In this document: one piece after another, positions 1 to 6,225 of the stretch
How positions within the stretch are numbered: position 1 is the first letter of the stretch
How the letters are laid out: every line of letters begins with the position of its first letter
From: DATCLA01 sp036564195
GTDB taxonomy: Bacteria > Bacillota > UBA4882 > UBA8346
Assembly (NCBI GenBank): GCA_036564195.1
Contig: DATCLA010000044.1
Coordinates: 1 to 13,516, forward strand
Length of the DNA: 13,516 nucleotides
Direction of reading: 5' to 3'
Translations under genes and position numbers: made by a program
The notes under the pieces: model-generated
What the model was told of the DNA's origin: nothing
Databases searched by the model: none
What the model saw: only the letters and a program-made list of their open reading frames with translations

Positions 1-48
1 ATGGTACTGGTCGGGCGACCGGCTGGGAGAGTAGAACGTTGCCAGGAA
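1..48 (+). rRNA. rrf: 5S ribosomal RNA, 3' end (partial)
   Basis: The first 48 bases read as the last part of a bacterial 5S rRNA: ATGGTACTGG, a GTCGGGCGACCGGC hairpin, then GGGAGAGTAGAAC and the terminal TTGCCAGG that pairs with the missing 5' end. The gene starts outside the window. It is followed within about 12 nt by a strong terminator, as expected at the end of a 16S-23S-5S operon. The exact 3' end (about 46-48) is an estimate. Confidence 0.88.
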
Positions 49-59
49 TTAATTTTAAC

Positions 60-96
60 AACCACTTACCGGATTACACCGGTAAGTGGTTTTATT
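60..96 (+). terminator. Rho-independent terminator of the rRNA operon
   Basis: A perfect 13-bp inverted repeat (60-72 with 79-91, loop ATTACA) ends in a run of Ts (90-93, then ATT). It lies directly after the 5S rRNA end and no other gene intervenes, so it should end the rRNA transcript. Confidence 0.9.
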
Positions 97-149
97 ATGA
101 TTATGAAAGCTGCTCTGACAAAGCTGCCTTTAGAGTGACGACTATGAAT

Positions 150-216
150 ATCCAGTGTTGATATGATCGATCCGGTTAAGTCCTTCAGCGTCAATGGACT
201 GGTCGGGTGATCCGCA
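150..216 (+). pseudogene. Degenerate 5S rRNA copy
   Basis: Positions 173-215 read like the middle and 3' half of a 5S rRNA. GGTTAAGTCCTTCAGCG matches the conserved 5S stretch GTTAAGCTCTTCAGCG, and the following ATGGACTGGTCGGGTGATCC matches positions 1-20 of the window with one base deleted and two C-to-T changes. The match fades upstream (weak to about 150 or earlier) and downstream, where the GGGAGAGTAG segment is lost. This looks like a decayed tandem 5S copy behind the intact one. It lacks the terminal stem and probably makes no functional rRNA. Confidence 0.62.
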
Positions 217-248
217 AGAAAAAAGTTAATAATCATATACAATGATTT

Positions 249-279
249 ACCAATAATTTACAGATTAAACGTTTACAAA
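249..279. repeat. AT-rich repeat copy 1 with palindrome TAAACGTTTA; candidate LacI-type operator
   Basis: Together with 698-728 this forms an imperfect 31-nt direct repeat (about 25 of 31 identical). The last 15 nt, TTAAACGTTTACAAA (265-279 and 714-728), are identical. The core TAAACGTTTA (266-275) is a perfect palindrome with a central CG, the typical design of LacI/GalR-family operators, and TTTAAACGTTTACA at copy 2 resembles a CcpA cre site. A LacI-family gene lies in the cluster downstream. This copy is more than 500 bp from the promoter, so a role there is less certain. Confidence 0.4.
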
Positions 280-286
280 GTAATAT

Positions 287-312
287 GAAGTATCTCAAAG
301 AAGTATCTCAAA
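287..312. repeat. 13-nt tandem duplication
   Basis: GAAGTATCTCAAA occurs twice head to tail (287-299 and 300-312). It lies in non-coding AT-rich DNA and looks like a replication-slippage duplication. No function is evident. Confidence 0.6.
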
Positions 313-522
313 ATAGATAAAATTGAAAAAGCAATTATACTCGATATATGCGTTGGAATCAACGTGGCATCTGGCAATATGATGACCCTTTTTAACTTAA
401 TCAATATATCAAAGCTTTCTGTGGGTTAAGAGCTATAAACAAGTCAAAAGGTGAGCATTAATGTGATTCCTGGAACCCATATTTCGTGATAAATTCTTAG
501 GATTACAGCTCATTAAACTACA

Positions 523-550
523 AAAGTGAGATTTCTAAAGTGAGATTTCT
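523..550. repeat. 14-nt tandem duplication
   Basis: AAAGTGAGATTTCT occurs twice head to tail (523-536 and 537-550). It is a second slippage-type duplication in the same gene-free region. I see nothing convincing between the two tandem repeats (313-522): no ORF with a ribosome binding site and no clear RNA. Confidence 0.6.
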
Positions 551-612
551 GATGTTTGAGAATTAATTTTACTAACAAAGGCTTCGATTTGGAAATATAA
601 AAGTTTGGCACA

Positions 613-657
613 AAAATAGCCGTAATCCTTTAAAATATAAAGGATTGCGGCTATTTT
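613..657. terminator. Isolated 19-bp hairpin, bidirectional terminator-like
   Basis: Positions 613-631 pair with 639-657 over 19 bp with a single G-U wobble and a 7-nt loop. A-rich and T-rich flanks on both sides give a U-run on either strand. No intact gene ends at it. It could terminate read-through from the rRNA side before the promoter at 775, or end an unannotated small transcript. It also runs through the only long - strand ORF here, which argues against that ORF. Confidence 0.5.
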
Positions 658-697
658 ATCTGGATTTACTTTGAAAATTAAGATAGTACCAAATTTT

Positions 698-728
698 ACT
701 AATAGTTGATAATTTAAACGTTTACAAA
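698..728. promoter_or_regulatory. AT-rich repeat copy 2 with palindrome TAAACGTTTA; candidate LacI-type operator
   Basis: This is the second copy of the 31-nt repeat, with the perfect palindrome TAAACGTTTA at 715-724. It lies about 50 bp upstream of the -35 box of the cluster promoter. A degenerate third copy of the core, GAAAACATTTACAAA, sits at 818-832, right after the expected transcription start. The centres of copies 2 and 3 are 104 bp apart, close to ten helical turns. This layout would suit repression by the LacI-family protein encoded at 4566, but binding is inferred only. Confidence 0.45.
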
Positions 729-774
729 TACTACGCTTAAAGTAGCTAATCTTTTCGATCATCAATGGAAAATT

Positions 775-803
775 TTGTGGCATAAAAAAACCCATGCTAT
801 AAT
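775..803 (+). promoter_or_regulatory. Sigma-70/SigA-type promoter of the transport cluster
   Basis: A -10 box TATAAT (798-803) is preceded by an extended -10 TGC (795-797). A weak -35 TTGTGG (775-780) lies at the ideal 17-bp spacing. Transcription would start near 810, leaving a 5' leader of about 38 nt that contains the degenerate operator-like copy (818-832) and the ribosome binding site GGGAGG (835-840). Confidence 0.68.
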
Positions 804-847
804 GATTTTACATTTGAGAAAACATTTACAAAAAGGGAGGAGTTTTG

Positions 848-1855
848 ATGAATCGAAGAAAGTTGGTTAATCTGGTATTATTAATTGTATCCTTAGTTGT
901 TTTTGCTTTTCCATCATTTGCTGCATTTCCTACGAAGCCCGTTACATTAGTGATTCCTTGGGGCGCTGGAGGAAATACCGATATTGCAGCGCGCGGTTTT
1001 GCACCGGTCCTAGAAAAGTATCTTGGTCAACCCGTAGTCATTAGTAACCGGCCTGGAGCATCAGGCGCCATTGGAACTGACTATGTTAATAAATTACCGG
1101 CTGATGGATATACCATTCTCTGGTCTGCCGAAACACTGGCTACTTTTAGAGTCATGAACCTTAGTAACCTTAAATTTTCAGATTTTGACCCTTTGATGAT
1201 GATGGTAGATGACCAAAAGGTCTTGTGTGTCAGCGCTAAGTCTCCCTATAAAACCTTTGCAGAATTAGTTGCCGCTATCAAAGCTCATCCTGGTAAGCTC
1301 AAGATGTCATATTCCTCACCTGGAGCGAGCGGTCATATTCAAGGGCTTTTGTTGCAAGCTTCAGGTCTTGATATCAAGCTTGTACCCTTCGGTAGTGGTG
1401 GAGAATTAACACTGGCTGTCCTCAATGGAACAGTAGATTTTGCCTTCCCAGCTACAGGACAAGCACTTGGCTATGTTAAATCCGGTGATATGCGGGCCTT
1501 GGCTATTTTCGGTGAAGAACCTTCTGAAGCTTTTCCTGGAGTTCCTCCAATCACTGATGTTGTAAAAGAGTTCAAGAAATATATGCCGCTTTCGTTCCCT
1601 AGTTGCGTGTTGTTAAAGAAAGGGACTCCGGCTCAAGTTCGTAAGACGATTATGAATGCCTTGGTAAAAGCGAGTAAAGATCCGGAATGGCTCGCCTTTG
1701 CCAAGAAAATGAACTATAAGCTCAGACACAATATTACAGGTAAAAATGTGCTGAAATATTGGGAAAGATGGGAATCGATTGTTTGCTGGTTGTTATATGA
1801 TAACGGCGTAGCTAAACAATCACCAGAAAAGTTTGGTATTCCCCGCTTTAAATAA
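848..1855 (+). CDS. TTT-family solute-binding protein (TctC/Bug type)
   Basis: This is the extracytoplasmic binding protein of a tripartite tricarboxylate transporter. It captures a carboxylate and delivers it to the TctA/TctB membrane pair encoded at 5761-7704. The 335-residue length is normal. After a basic N-terminus and a hydrophobic segment, a signal peptidase I site is likely at SFA/AFPTKP, with no lipobox cysteine. The mature protein shows Bug-family blocks: VIPWGAGGNTDIAAR, LGQPVVISNRPGASGAIG and PADGYTILW in the first third, then YSSPGASGH and LNGTVDFAF. I chose the ATG at 848 because it lies 7 nt after GGGAGG; the TTG at 845 is too close. It is the first gene after the promoter at 775. 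The substrate cannot be read from the sequence, since the family takes citrate, other di- and tricarboxylates, and aromatic acids. Confidence 0.93.
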   Translation: MNRRKLVNLVLLIVSLVVFAFPSFAAFPTKPVTLVIPWGAGGNTDIAARGFAPVLEKYLGQPVVISNRPGASGAIGTDYVNKLPADGYTILWSAETLATFRVMNLSNLKFSDFDPLMMMVDDQKVLCVSAKSPYKTFAELVAAIKAHPGKLKMSYSSPGASGHIQGLLLQASGLDIKLVPFGSGGELTLAVLNGTVDFAFPATGQALGYVKSGDMRALAIFGEEPSEAFPGVPPITDVVKEFKKYMPLSFPSCVLLKKGTPAQVRKTIMNALVKASKDPEWLAFAKKMNYKLRHNITGKNVLKYWERWESIVCWLLYDNGVAKQSPEKFGIPRFK

Positions 1856-1867
1856 TTAAGGAGTAAA

Positions 1868-1879
1868 ATGCAACAATGA
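1868..1879 (+). other. Three-codon mini-ORF (MQQ) overlapping the aroA-like start
   Basis: The ribosome binding site AAGGAG (1858-1863) is better placed for the ATG at 1868 (4 nt) than for the gene's ATG at 1876 (12 nt). The frame from 1868 is ATG-CAA-CAA-TGA, and its stop overlaps the gene's start codon as ATGA. This could couple translation by termination and re-initiation. It could equally be chance. Confidence 0.25.
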
Positions 1880-3168
1880 AAGTTCATGTTAGTGCACATA
1901 ATTTAGAAGGGCGGTTGTCCGTGCCAGGTTCGAAGAGCCATACAATACGTGCAGTAGTTATAAGTACCTTAAGTGAAGGAAAATCAATTATTAAGAATCC
2001 TTTACCGAGCGATGATTGTTTTTCGGCAGTCAAGGCATGCAGTGCTTTTGGTGCATCTGCGAAAGTTGAGAAAGGCCTTTGGACATTAGAAGGGGTGGGC
2101 CGAAATCTATCTGTCCCAGAGGATATTGTTGACTGTGGTAACTCTGGAACCACACTTTATTTCGTAACTGCTATGGCGACTCTGCTCGATCAATGGACCG
2201 TCTTGACTGGCGATTGGCAAATTAGACGTCGCCCTATCCGTACTCTCCTCTCTGCACTCGAAGAGATGGGAGCCAAGGCTTTTACAACTCGTAGTGCAGT
2301 AGATGCCGCGCCGGTAGTTGTCCGGGGTCCACTTAAAGCGGGGACCGTTCATTTGGACGGCAGACTTTCCCAGTATGTGTCAGCAATCCTTCTCTCTTCT
2401 CCATTGTTAAATGGAGTCACCAGGGTGGAATTGAAAGAGGCAAGGGAAAAACCTTATCTCCAAATGACCGTTGATTGGATGACTCGTCAAGGTATACATG
2501 TCGAATATGATGCTCAAAAGTATTCTTTCTTCGAAGTAAAAGGCCCTCAGCCTTACCGACCTGTAAACGCTAGAATCCCAAGTGATTGGGAATCGGTGGC
2601 GTTCCCTTTGGTTGCTGCAATCATAACTAATTCCAAGCTGACCATCGAAGATCTTGATTTAGAAGGTAATCAAGGGGATGCAGTAATCGTTGACATCCTC
2701 AAGGAGATGGGAGCCGATATTCAAATTGATGAAAAGAACCGGAGTCTCACGGCTAGAGGTGGATCCAAGCTTAGAGGGATCACAGTAGATGTTTCGGATA
2801 TTCCAGATGCTCTTCCTATATTGTCGGTAGTGGCCTGTTACGCCGAAGGGGACACTCGCCTTACCGGAATTGAGATGGTACGAGCGAAGGAGACCGATCG
2901 GGTGGCAGTGATGCGCGAAGAACTGGCTAAGATGGGAGCCTCCATTGAGGATACTCCTAAATCCATGACTATTCATGGCGGGCGAAAACTTACCGGGTCT
3001 GTTGTCGCAAGTCATAGTGATCATCGCGTTGCGATGTCACTGGCAGTAGCCGGTCTAAGAGCTGATGGAGATACGATAATTACCGACGCGGAGTGTGCCT
3101 CAGTATCCTTCCCCGGTTTCTACGAGATGATGAATCGTGTCGGGGCCGGTTTCGTCGTTAAGGACTAA
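1876..3168 (+). CDS. aroA: EPSP-synthase-family enolpyruvyl transferase (AroA-like, divergent active site)
   Basis: The 430-residue length is normal for 3-phosphoshikimate 1-carboxyvinyltransferase, which adds enolpyruvate from PEP to shikimate-3-phosphate in the shikimate pathway. Family blocks in order are PGSKSHTIR (17-25), DCGNSGTT (86-93), GDWQIRRRPI (112-121), SQYVSAILLSSPL (165-177), EKPY (191-194), DIPDALP (308-314), RAKETDR (336-342), SDHRVAM (381-387) and SFPGF (411-415). K20, R25, R119, D311, K338, E339, R342, H383 and R384 are kept. By eye against E. coli AroA, R100 is Y95, the SSQ phosphate loop is LSQ with one residue lost, S197 is E191, N336 is M334 and K411 is V410; several of these contact substrate phosphate or PEP. 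It sits 20 nt after the binding-protein gene, among transport genes and not aro genes. I infer a specialised paralogue with another substrate; an ordinary AroA is the alternative. The ribosome binding site (1858-1863) is 12 nt from this ATG; see the mini-ORF at 1868. Confidence 0.85.
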   Translation: MKVHVSAHNLEGRLSVPGSKSHTIRAVVISTLSEGKSIIKNPLPSDDCFSAVKACSAFGASAKVEKGLWTLEGVGRNLSVPEDIVDCGNSGTTLYFVTAMATLLDQWTVLTGDWQIRRRPIRTLLSALEEMGAKAFTTRSAVDAAPVVVRGPLKAGTVHLDGRLSQYVSAILLSSPLLNGVTRVELKEAREKPYLQMTVDWMTRQGIHVEYDAQKYSFFEVKGPQPYRPVNARIPSDWESVAFPLVAAIITNSKLTIEDLDLEGNQGDAVIVDILKEMGADIQIDEKNRSLTARGGSKLRGITVDVSDIPDALPILSVVACYAEGDTRLTGIEMVRAKETDRVAVMREELAKMGASIEDTPKSMTIHGGRKLTGSVVASHSDHRVAMSLAVAGLRADGDTIITDAECASVSFPGFYEMMNRVGAGFVVKD

Positions 3169-3231
3169 ACCGGAATAGAAAAAAAGTATTACACGGCTTT
3201 GTTTGATGTTAATATGGAGGTATTTCTTAAA

Positions 3232-4566
3232 GTGAATTCTTCGATGAACTGCCGTGATATGACCAAAAGTGAAGCTGACTTTCCCGCCTGCCTTGGGCGG
3301 GAAAGTATCAGCCATTTTCAGGCCTTCCTTATCTTCGGTTTGTTGGTCGTATCTTATTTTTGTACTTCCTTTTTTCGTATTAGTGCCTCAGTAATCATGC
3401 CGCGTCTTGGAATTGAGTGGAGCATGAGTGCCACACTAATTGGTTTCATTTCGGCTTTGTATTATTATGCTTATGCTTTAATGCAGCCAATCAGTGGGGC
3501 TCTTAACGACCGATTTGGGCCAGTGCGTATCGTGGCTGGCGGTATGTTTTTAACGTTTATCGGCACCTTATTAATGGGGTTCGCTAGCTCTCCATGGCAG
3601 TTTGGTGTCGGCCGTTTTTTAACTGGTTTAGGCTTAGCCCCTATGCTCTCCGGAACACTTGTTTTTCAGGCTGCAGCATTTGATAACGCTTTATACACGC
3701 GATTATCAAGTATTACCTATACCATTGGTAACTTGGGGGCAGTCATCTCAGTAGCCCCGCTTGAACTAGCAATTAAGACATGGGGTAGGCAAAGTGTCTT
3801 TGCTGGATTATCAGTCATTAGCTTGTTGATAGTAATGGGGCTGTTAATTCAGAAAAAGAAAGATCCGGTTTTGATTAAAGTTGCCCAGACACAGGCAGAA
3901 CCATTATGGCAACGTTTAGGGGAAGCTTTTTCATTGCTTTGCCATTCGATTCAGCTTCAGGCGGCGTTAATTATTTGGGCTGTGGCCACTGCTGCACACA
4001 TGGCTTTTCAGGGTCTATGGGCAGTTTCTTGGTATCGTACTGCGTATAATGTCGATCTTAGCAAAGCCAGCGGATGGGCCACATTAATTGGAGTCGGGCT
4101 GATGCTCGGTAACTTTATAGGAGGAAATTTCGGTAACGGTCCGTATCAACGGCGTAGAGTGATTAGGATCTCCTACACAGCATATGGAATCAGTTGGATA
4201 CTATTATGGGTATCGATAGCCGTTCGGTTACCAATATATATAACTGGTTTAATTGGATTCGCTAACGGACTACTAGCGGGGTTTAGTTTTGTTCAGTCAA
4301 CCTGTGGGGTTAACGATATGGCTCCCGAAGGGAAGGGCGGAGCCTTATTCGGGGTTATGAATCTTTTTAATTTTTTAGTGGTCATCATTTTCCAGTCTGG
4401 AACCGGCTATTTATTAAACTGGTTCCCAGCTGGGGTACCAGGTACTTATACGGCTAAAGGGTATCTGATTGTTTTGGGAAGTGTGACTGTGACGTTATTA
4501 TTAAGTCTAACATCACTATTTTTCCTCCGGCCTTTTAGCCAGGAATCGGTGGAGGGAGACGTGTAA
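3232..4566 (+). CDS. Major facilitator superfamily (MFS) permease
   Basis: A 444-residue, very hydrophobic protein with about 12 predicted membrane helices, typical in length for MFS carriers. After a polar N-terminal stretch of about 30 residues, the first helices are followed by the MFS loop motif GALNDRFGPVRI between helices 2 and 3. A hydrophilic central loop (near QKKKDPVLIKVAQTQAEPLWQRLGEAF) separates the two halves. It probably moves an organic acid or a related small molecule by ion coupling; the direction is unknown. The GTG at 3232 is chosen because GGAGG (3216-3220) lies 11 nt upstream. An upstream TTG at 3199 has no ribosome binding site, and the region 3199-3231 contains the Shine-Dalgarno itself. 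Its stop overlaps the next start by one base (TAATG), so it is translationally linked to the regulator. Having both an MFS carrier and a TTT system in one cluster suggests two related substrates or import plus export. Confidence 0.9.
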   Translation: MNSSMNCRDMTKSEADFPACLGRESISHFQAFLIFGLLVVSYFCTSFFRISASVIMPRLGIEWSMSATLIGFISALYYYAYALMQPISGALNDRFGPVRIVAGGMFLTFIGTLLMGFASSPWQFGVGRFLTGLGLAPMLSGTLVFQAAAFDNALYTRLSSITYTIGNLGAVISVAPLELAIKTWGRQSVFAGLSVISLLIVMGLLIQKKKDPVLIKVAQTQAEPLWQRLGEAFSLLCHSIQLQAALIIWAVATAAHMAFQGLWAVSWYRTAYNVDLSKASGWATLIGVGLMLGNFIGGNFGNGPYQRRRVIRISYTAYGISWILLWVSIAVRLPIYITGLIGFANGLLAGFSFVQSTCGVNDMAPEGKGGALFGVMNLFNFLVVIIFQSGTGYLLNWFPAGVPGTYTAKGYLIVLGSVTVTLLLSLTSLFFLRPFSQESVEGDV

Positions 4567-5726
4567 TGGGCCAAGCTCCAATACGCCAGGGTGTGGTGAA
4601 TATTAAACAGGTTGCCAAAAAGGCTGGCGTTTCAGTGGCCACGGTATCGCGTGTGATTAATCGGTCCGGAACCGTGGATGCGGATACTGCCGCTACGGTT
4701 TGGAAAGTTGTCAAGGAGCTTGATTATAAGCCGAATTTAGCCGCTCGGCATATGAAGGGCCATCTTACCGGCTGTATAGGCTTACTAGTCCCGGATATCG
4801 AATCACCATTCTTTGCGAGTATAGCGGCTGGAGCGTTGGCTGAAGCACAAAAACATGATCAAGTCATGATTATTTCTAACGCTGAAGGTAACCGGAGTAT
4901 GGAGGTCACTGCAATTGATGCGTTATCGCGCTCGGTGATCGATGGATTAATCTATATTCCAGTTTCGACTGGTGATCCGTTACCGGAAGTTGAGAGGTTT
5001 AGGCACCTTCCCGTTGTCGTGGTAGGAAGAAGGGGGATATTTAAGGATAGGCCCCATGTATATGTTGATAATGTAAAAGGTGGATATATTGCGACAAAGT
5101 ATTTACTGGCTTTGGGAAGACGGCGGATTGCATTTATAGCCGGTTTTTGGGATCCACCGTGCTCACGGGAGACCATTTTAGATACTTTAGAGCGTGAAGA
5201 TGTGGGGGCTTTCACCACATTGGACCGTTTCCAAGGCTACATTAAAGCATTGAAGGAGGGTGGTTTACCTTTCGATCCTGAATTAATAGCGATTGTTGGA
5301 TATGATTACAAAGCAGGATATAATGGAGCGGCGGAACTAATTGGCAGACTGGTCAATATCGACGGTATCTTGGCTGCGAACGATCTAGTTGCGGCGGGTG
5401 CTGTGTCTTTCCTGCGGGATCAAGGTATAAAAGTACCTACCGATATCTCTGTAATTGGATATGATGACGGAACCGGAGCAACTTTGAGTTATCCACGACT
5501 TACGTCCGTCCGGCAGGATGCCCGAAAGCTGGGTAAATCCGCAGTCGAGGTGATGAACCGCCTCCTGATGAAAGAAAAATCTGGAGAGGTAAACGGGGAA
5601 TTTGAAATAAAAGATGTTGTGGTGGATGTATCATTGACTATCCGGGGTTCTACCGCTGCAAGACCAGGCGCATTTGGGCTCAGGCCGAATGGAACTGATC
5701 AGAAACTCTCAAAAGAATTTTATTAG
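4566..5726 (+). CDS. LacI/GalR-family transcriptional regulator
   Basis: 386 residues. The N-terminal helix-turn-helix is IKQVAKKAGVSVATVSRVIN (about residues 13-32), followed by the hinge YKPNLAARHMKG, where the usual minor-groove leucine is methionine. The rest is a periplasmic-binding-protein-like effector domain (GCIGLLVPDIESPFFASI, then DGILAANDLVAAGAVSFL and DISVIGYDDG near the end). It should bind a palindrome with a central CG and respond to a small ligand, plausibly the imported acid. GGAGGG (4551-4556) is 9 nt before the ATG, which overlaps the MFS stop. It is longer than the usual 330-345 residues: there is about 10 extra at the N-terminus, an insertion near WDPPCSRETILDTLERED and a 30-residue C-terminal tail. 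Candidate operators lie at 266-275, 715-724 and 818-832. Confidence 0.94.
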   Translation: MGQAPIRQGVVNIKQVAKKAGVSVATVSRVINRSGTVDADTAATVWKVVKELDYKPNLAARHMKGHLTGCIGLLVPDIESPFFASIAAGALAEAQKHDQVMIISNAEGNRSMEVTAIDALSRSVIDGLIYIPVSTGDPLPEVERFRHLPVVVVGRRGIFKDRPHVYVDNVKGGYIATKYLLALGRRRIAFIAGFWDPPCSRETILDTLEREDVGAFTTLDRFQGYIKALKEGGLPFDPELIAIVGYDYKAGYNGAAELIGRLVNIDGILAANDLVAAGAVSFLRDQGIKVPTDISVIGYDDGTGATLSYPRLTSVRQDARKLGKSAVEVMNRLLMKEKSGEVNGEFEIKDVVVDVSLTIRGSTAARPGAFGLRPNGTDQKLSKEFY

Positions 5727-5760
5727 TAATTTTCGTAATTAACGCTTGGGGGTGAACCTA

Positions 5761-6213
5761 GTGAAACGCTGCAGATTTATTGTGTTCATTACTTTGTTTT
5801 TATTAGCAATGGTAATTATTTACCAGTCAGTAACGGTTTTGTCTTTACTTAAATTCGGTCAACCAGGGTCCGGGCTTTTACCGTTCTTACTTGGGCTGGC
5901 TTTGGCGGTCTTAAGCTTAGTTTTATTATTCAACAATAAAGCGGATAGTACGAAAGACGATGTTTTCCTTTTGCCAACTTCGGCTTTACGGTTGCTTATA
6001 GTAATAGCTTTGCTAATAATGAGCGGTCTTGTTTTCCAATGGCTTGGCGCACCGGTGACAGTAGGGCTACTGGTTGCCTTATGGCTAATTTTATTAGAAC
6101 GTAAACAAGTCTGGGTTGGGCTTACTACCGGTGGTTTAACTGCTATTGGTATATGGCTAGTATTTTGTGTTGCTTTTAAAGCCGAACTTCCGTTAGGATT
6201 TTGGGTAAAATAG
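5761..6213 (+). CDS. TTT-family small membrane subunit (TctB family)
   Basis: A 150-residue protein with four hydrophobic helices, matching the TctB layout. The family feature GQPGSGLLPFLLGLALAVLS covers the loop after helix 1 and the start of helix 2. A charged loop (NNKADSTKDD) separates the two pairs of helices. It is the small membrane partner of TctA in the transporter. The GTG at 5761 is chosen because GGGGGTGA (5748-5755) lies just before it; starting at the TTG at 5746 would put the ribosome binding site inside the gene. It begins 34 nt after the regulator and is followed by TctA after 12 nt, the usual B-A order. It is separated from its binding-protein gene by three other genes, which is not the usual C-B-A order. 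Confidence 0.88.
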   Translation: MKRCRFIVFITLFLLAMVIIYQSVTVLSLLKFGQPGSGLLPFLLGLALAVLSLVLLFNNKADSTKDDVFLLPTSALRLLIVIALLIMSGLVFQWLGAPVTVGLLVALWLILLERKQVWVGLTTGGLTAIGIWLVFCVAFKAELPLGFWVK

Positions 6214-6225
6214 GGAGGGAACAAG

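Noticed and set aside
289..429. Open frame reading AIILDICVGINVASGN..., faintly like the start of IS110-type transposases
   Set aside because: Only about 46 codons without a proper start, and the resemblance rests on a few residues. It is too weak to call an insertion-sequence remnant.
535..795. 86-codon ORF on the - strand
   Set aside because: It has no recognisable domain, runs straight through the 19-bp hairpin (613-657), the operator-like repeat and the -35 box of the cluster promoter, and has no convincing ribosome binding site.
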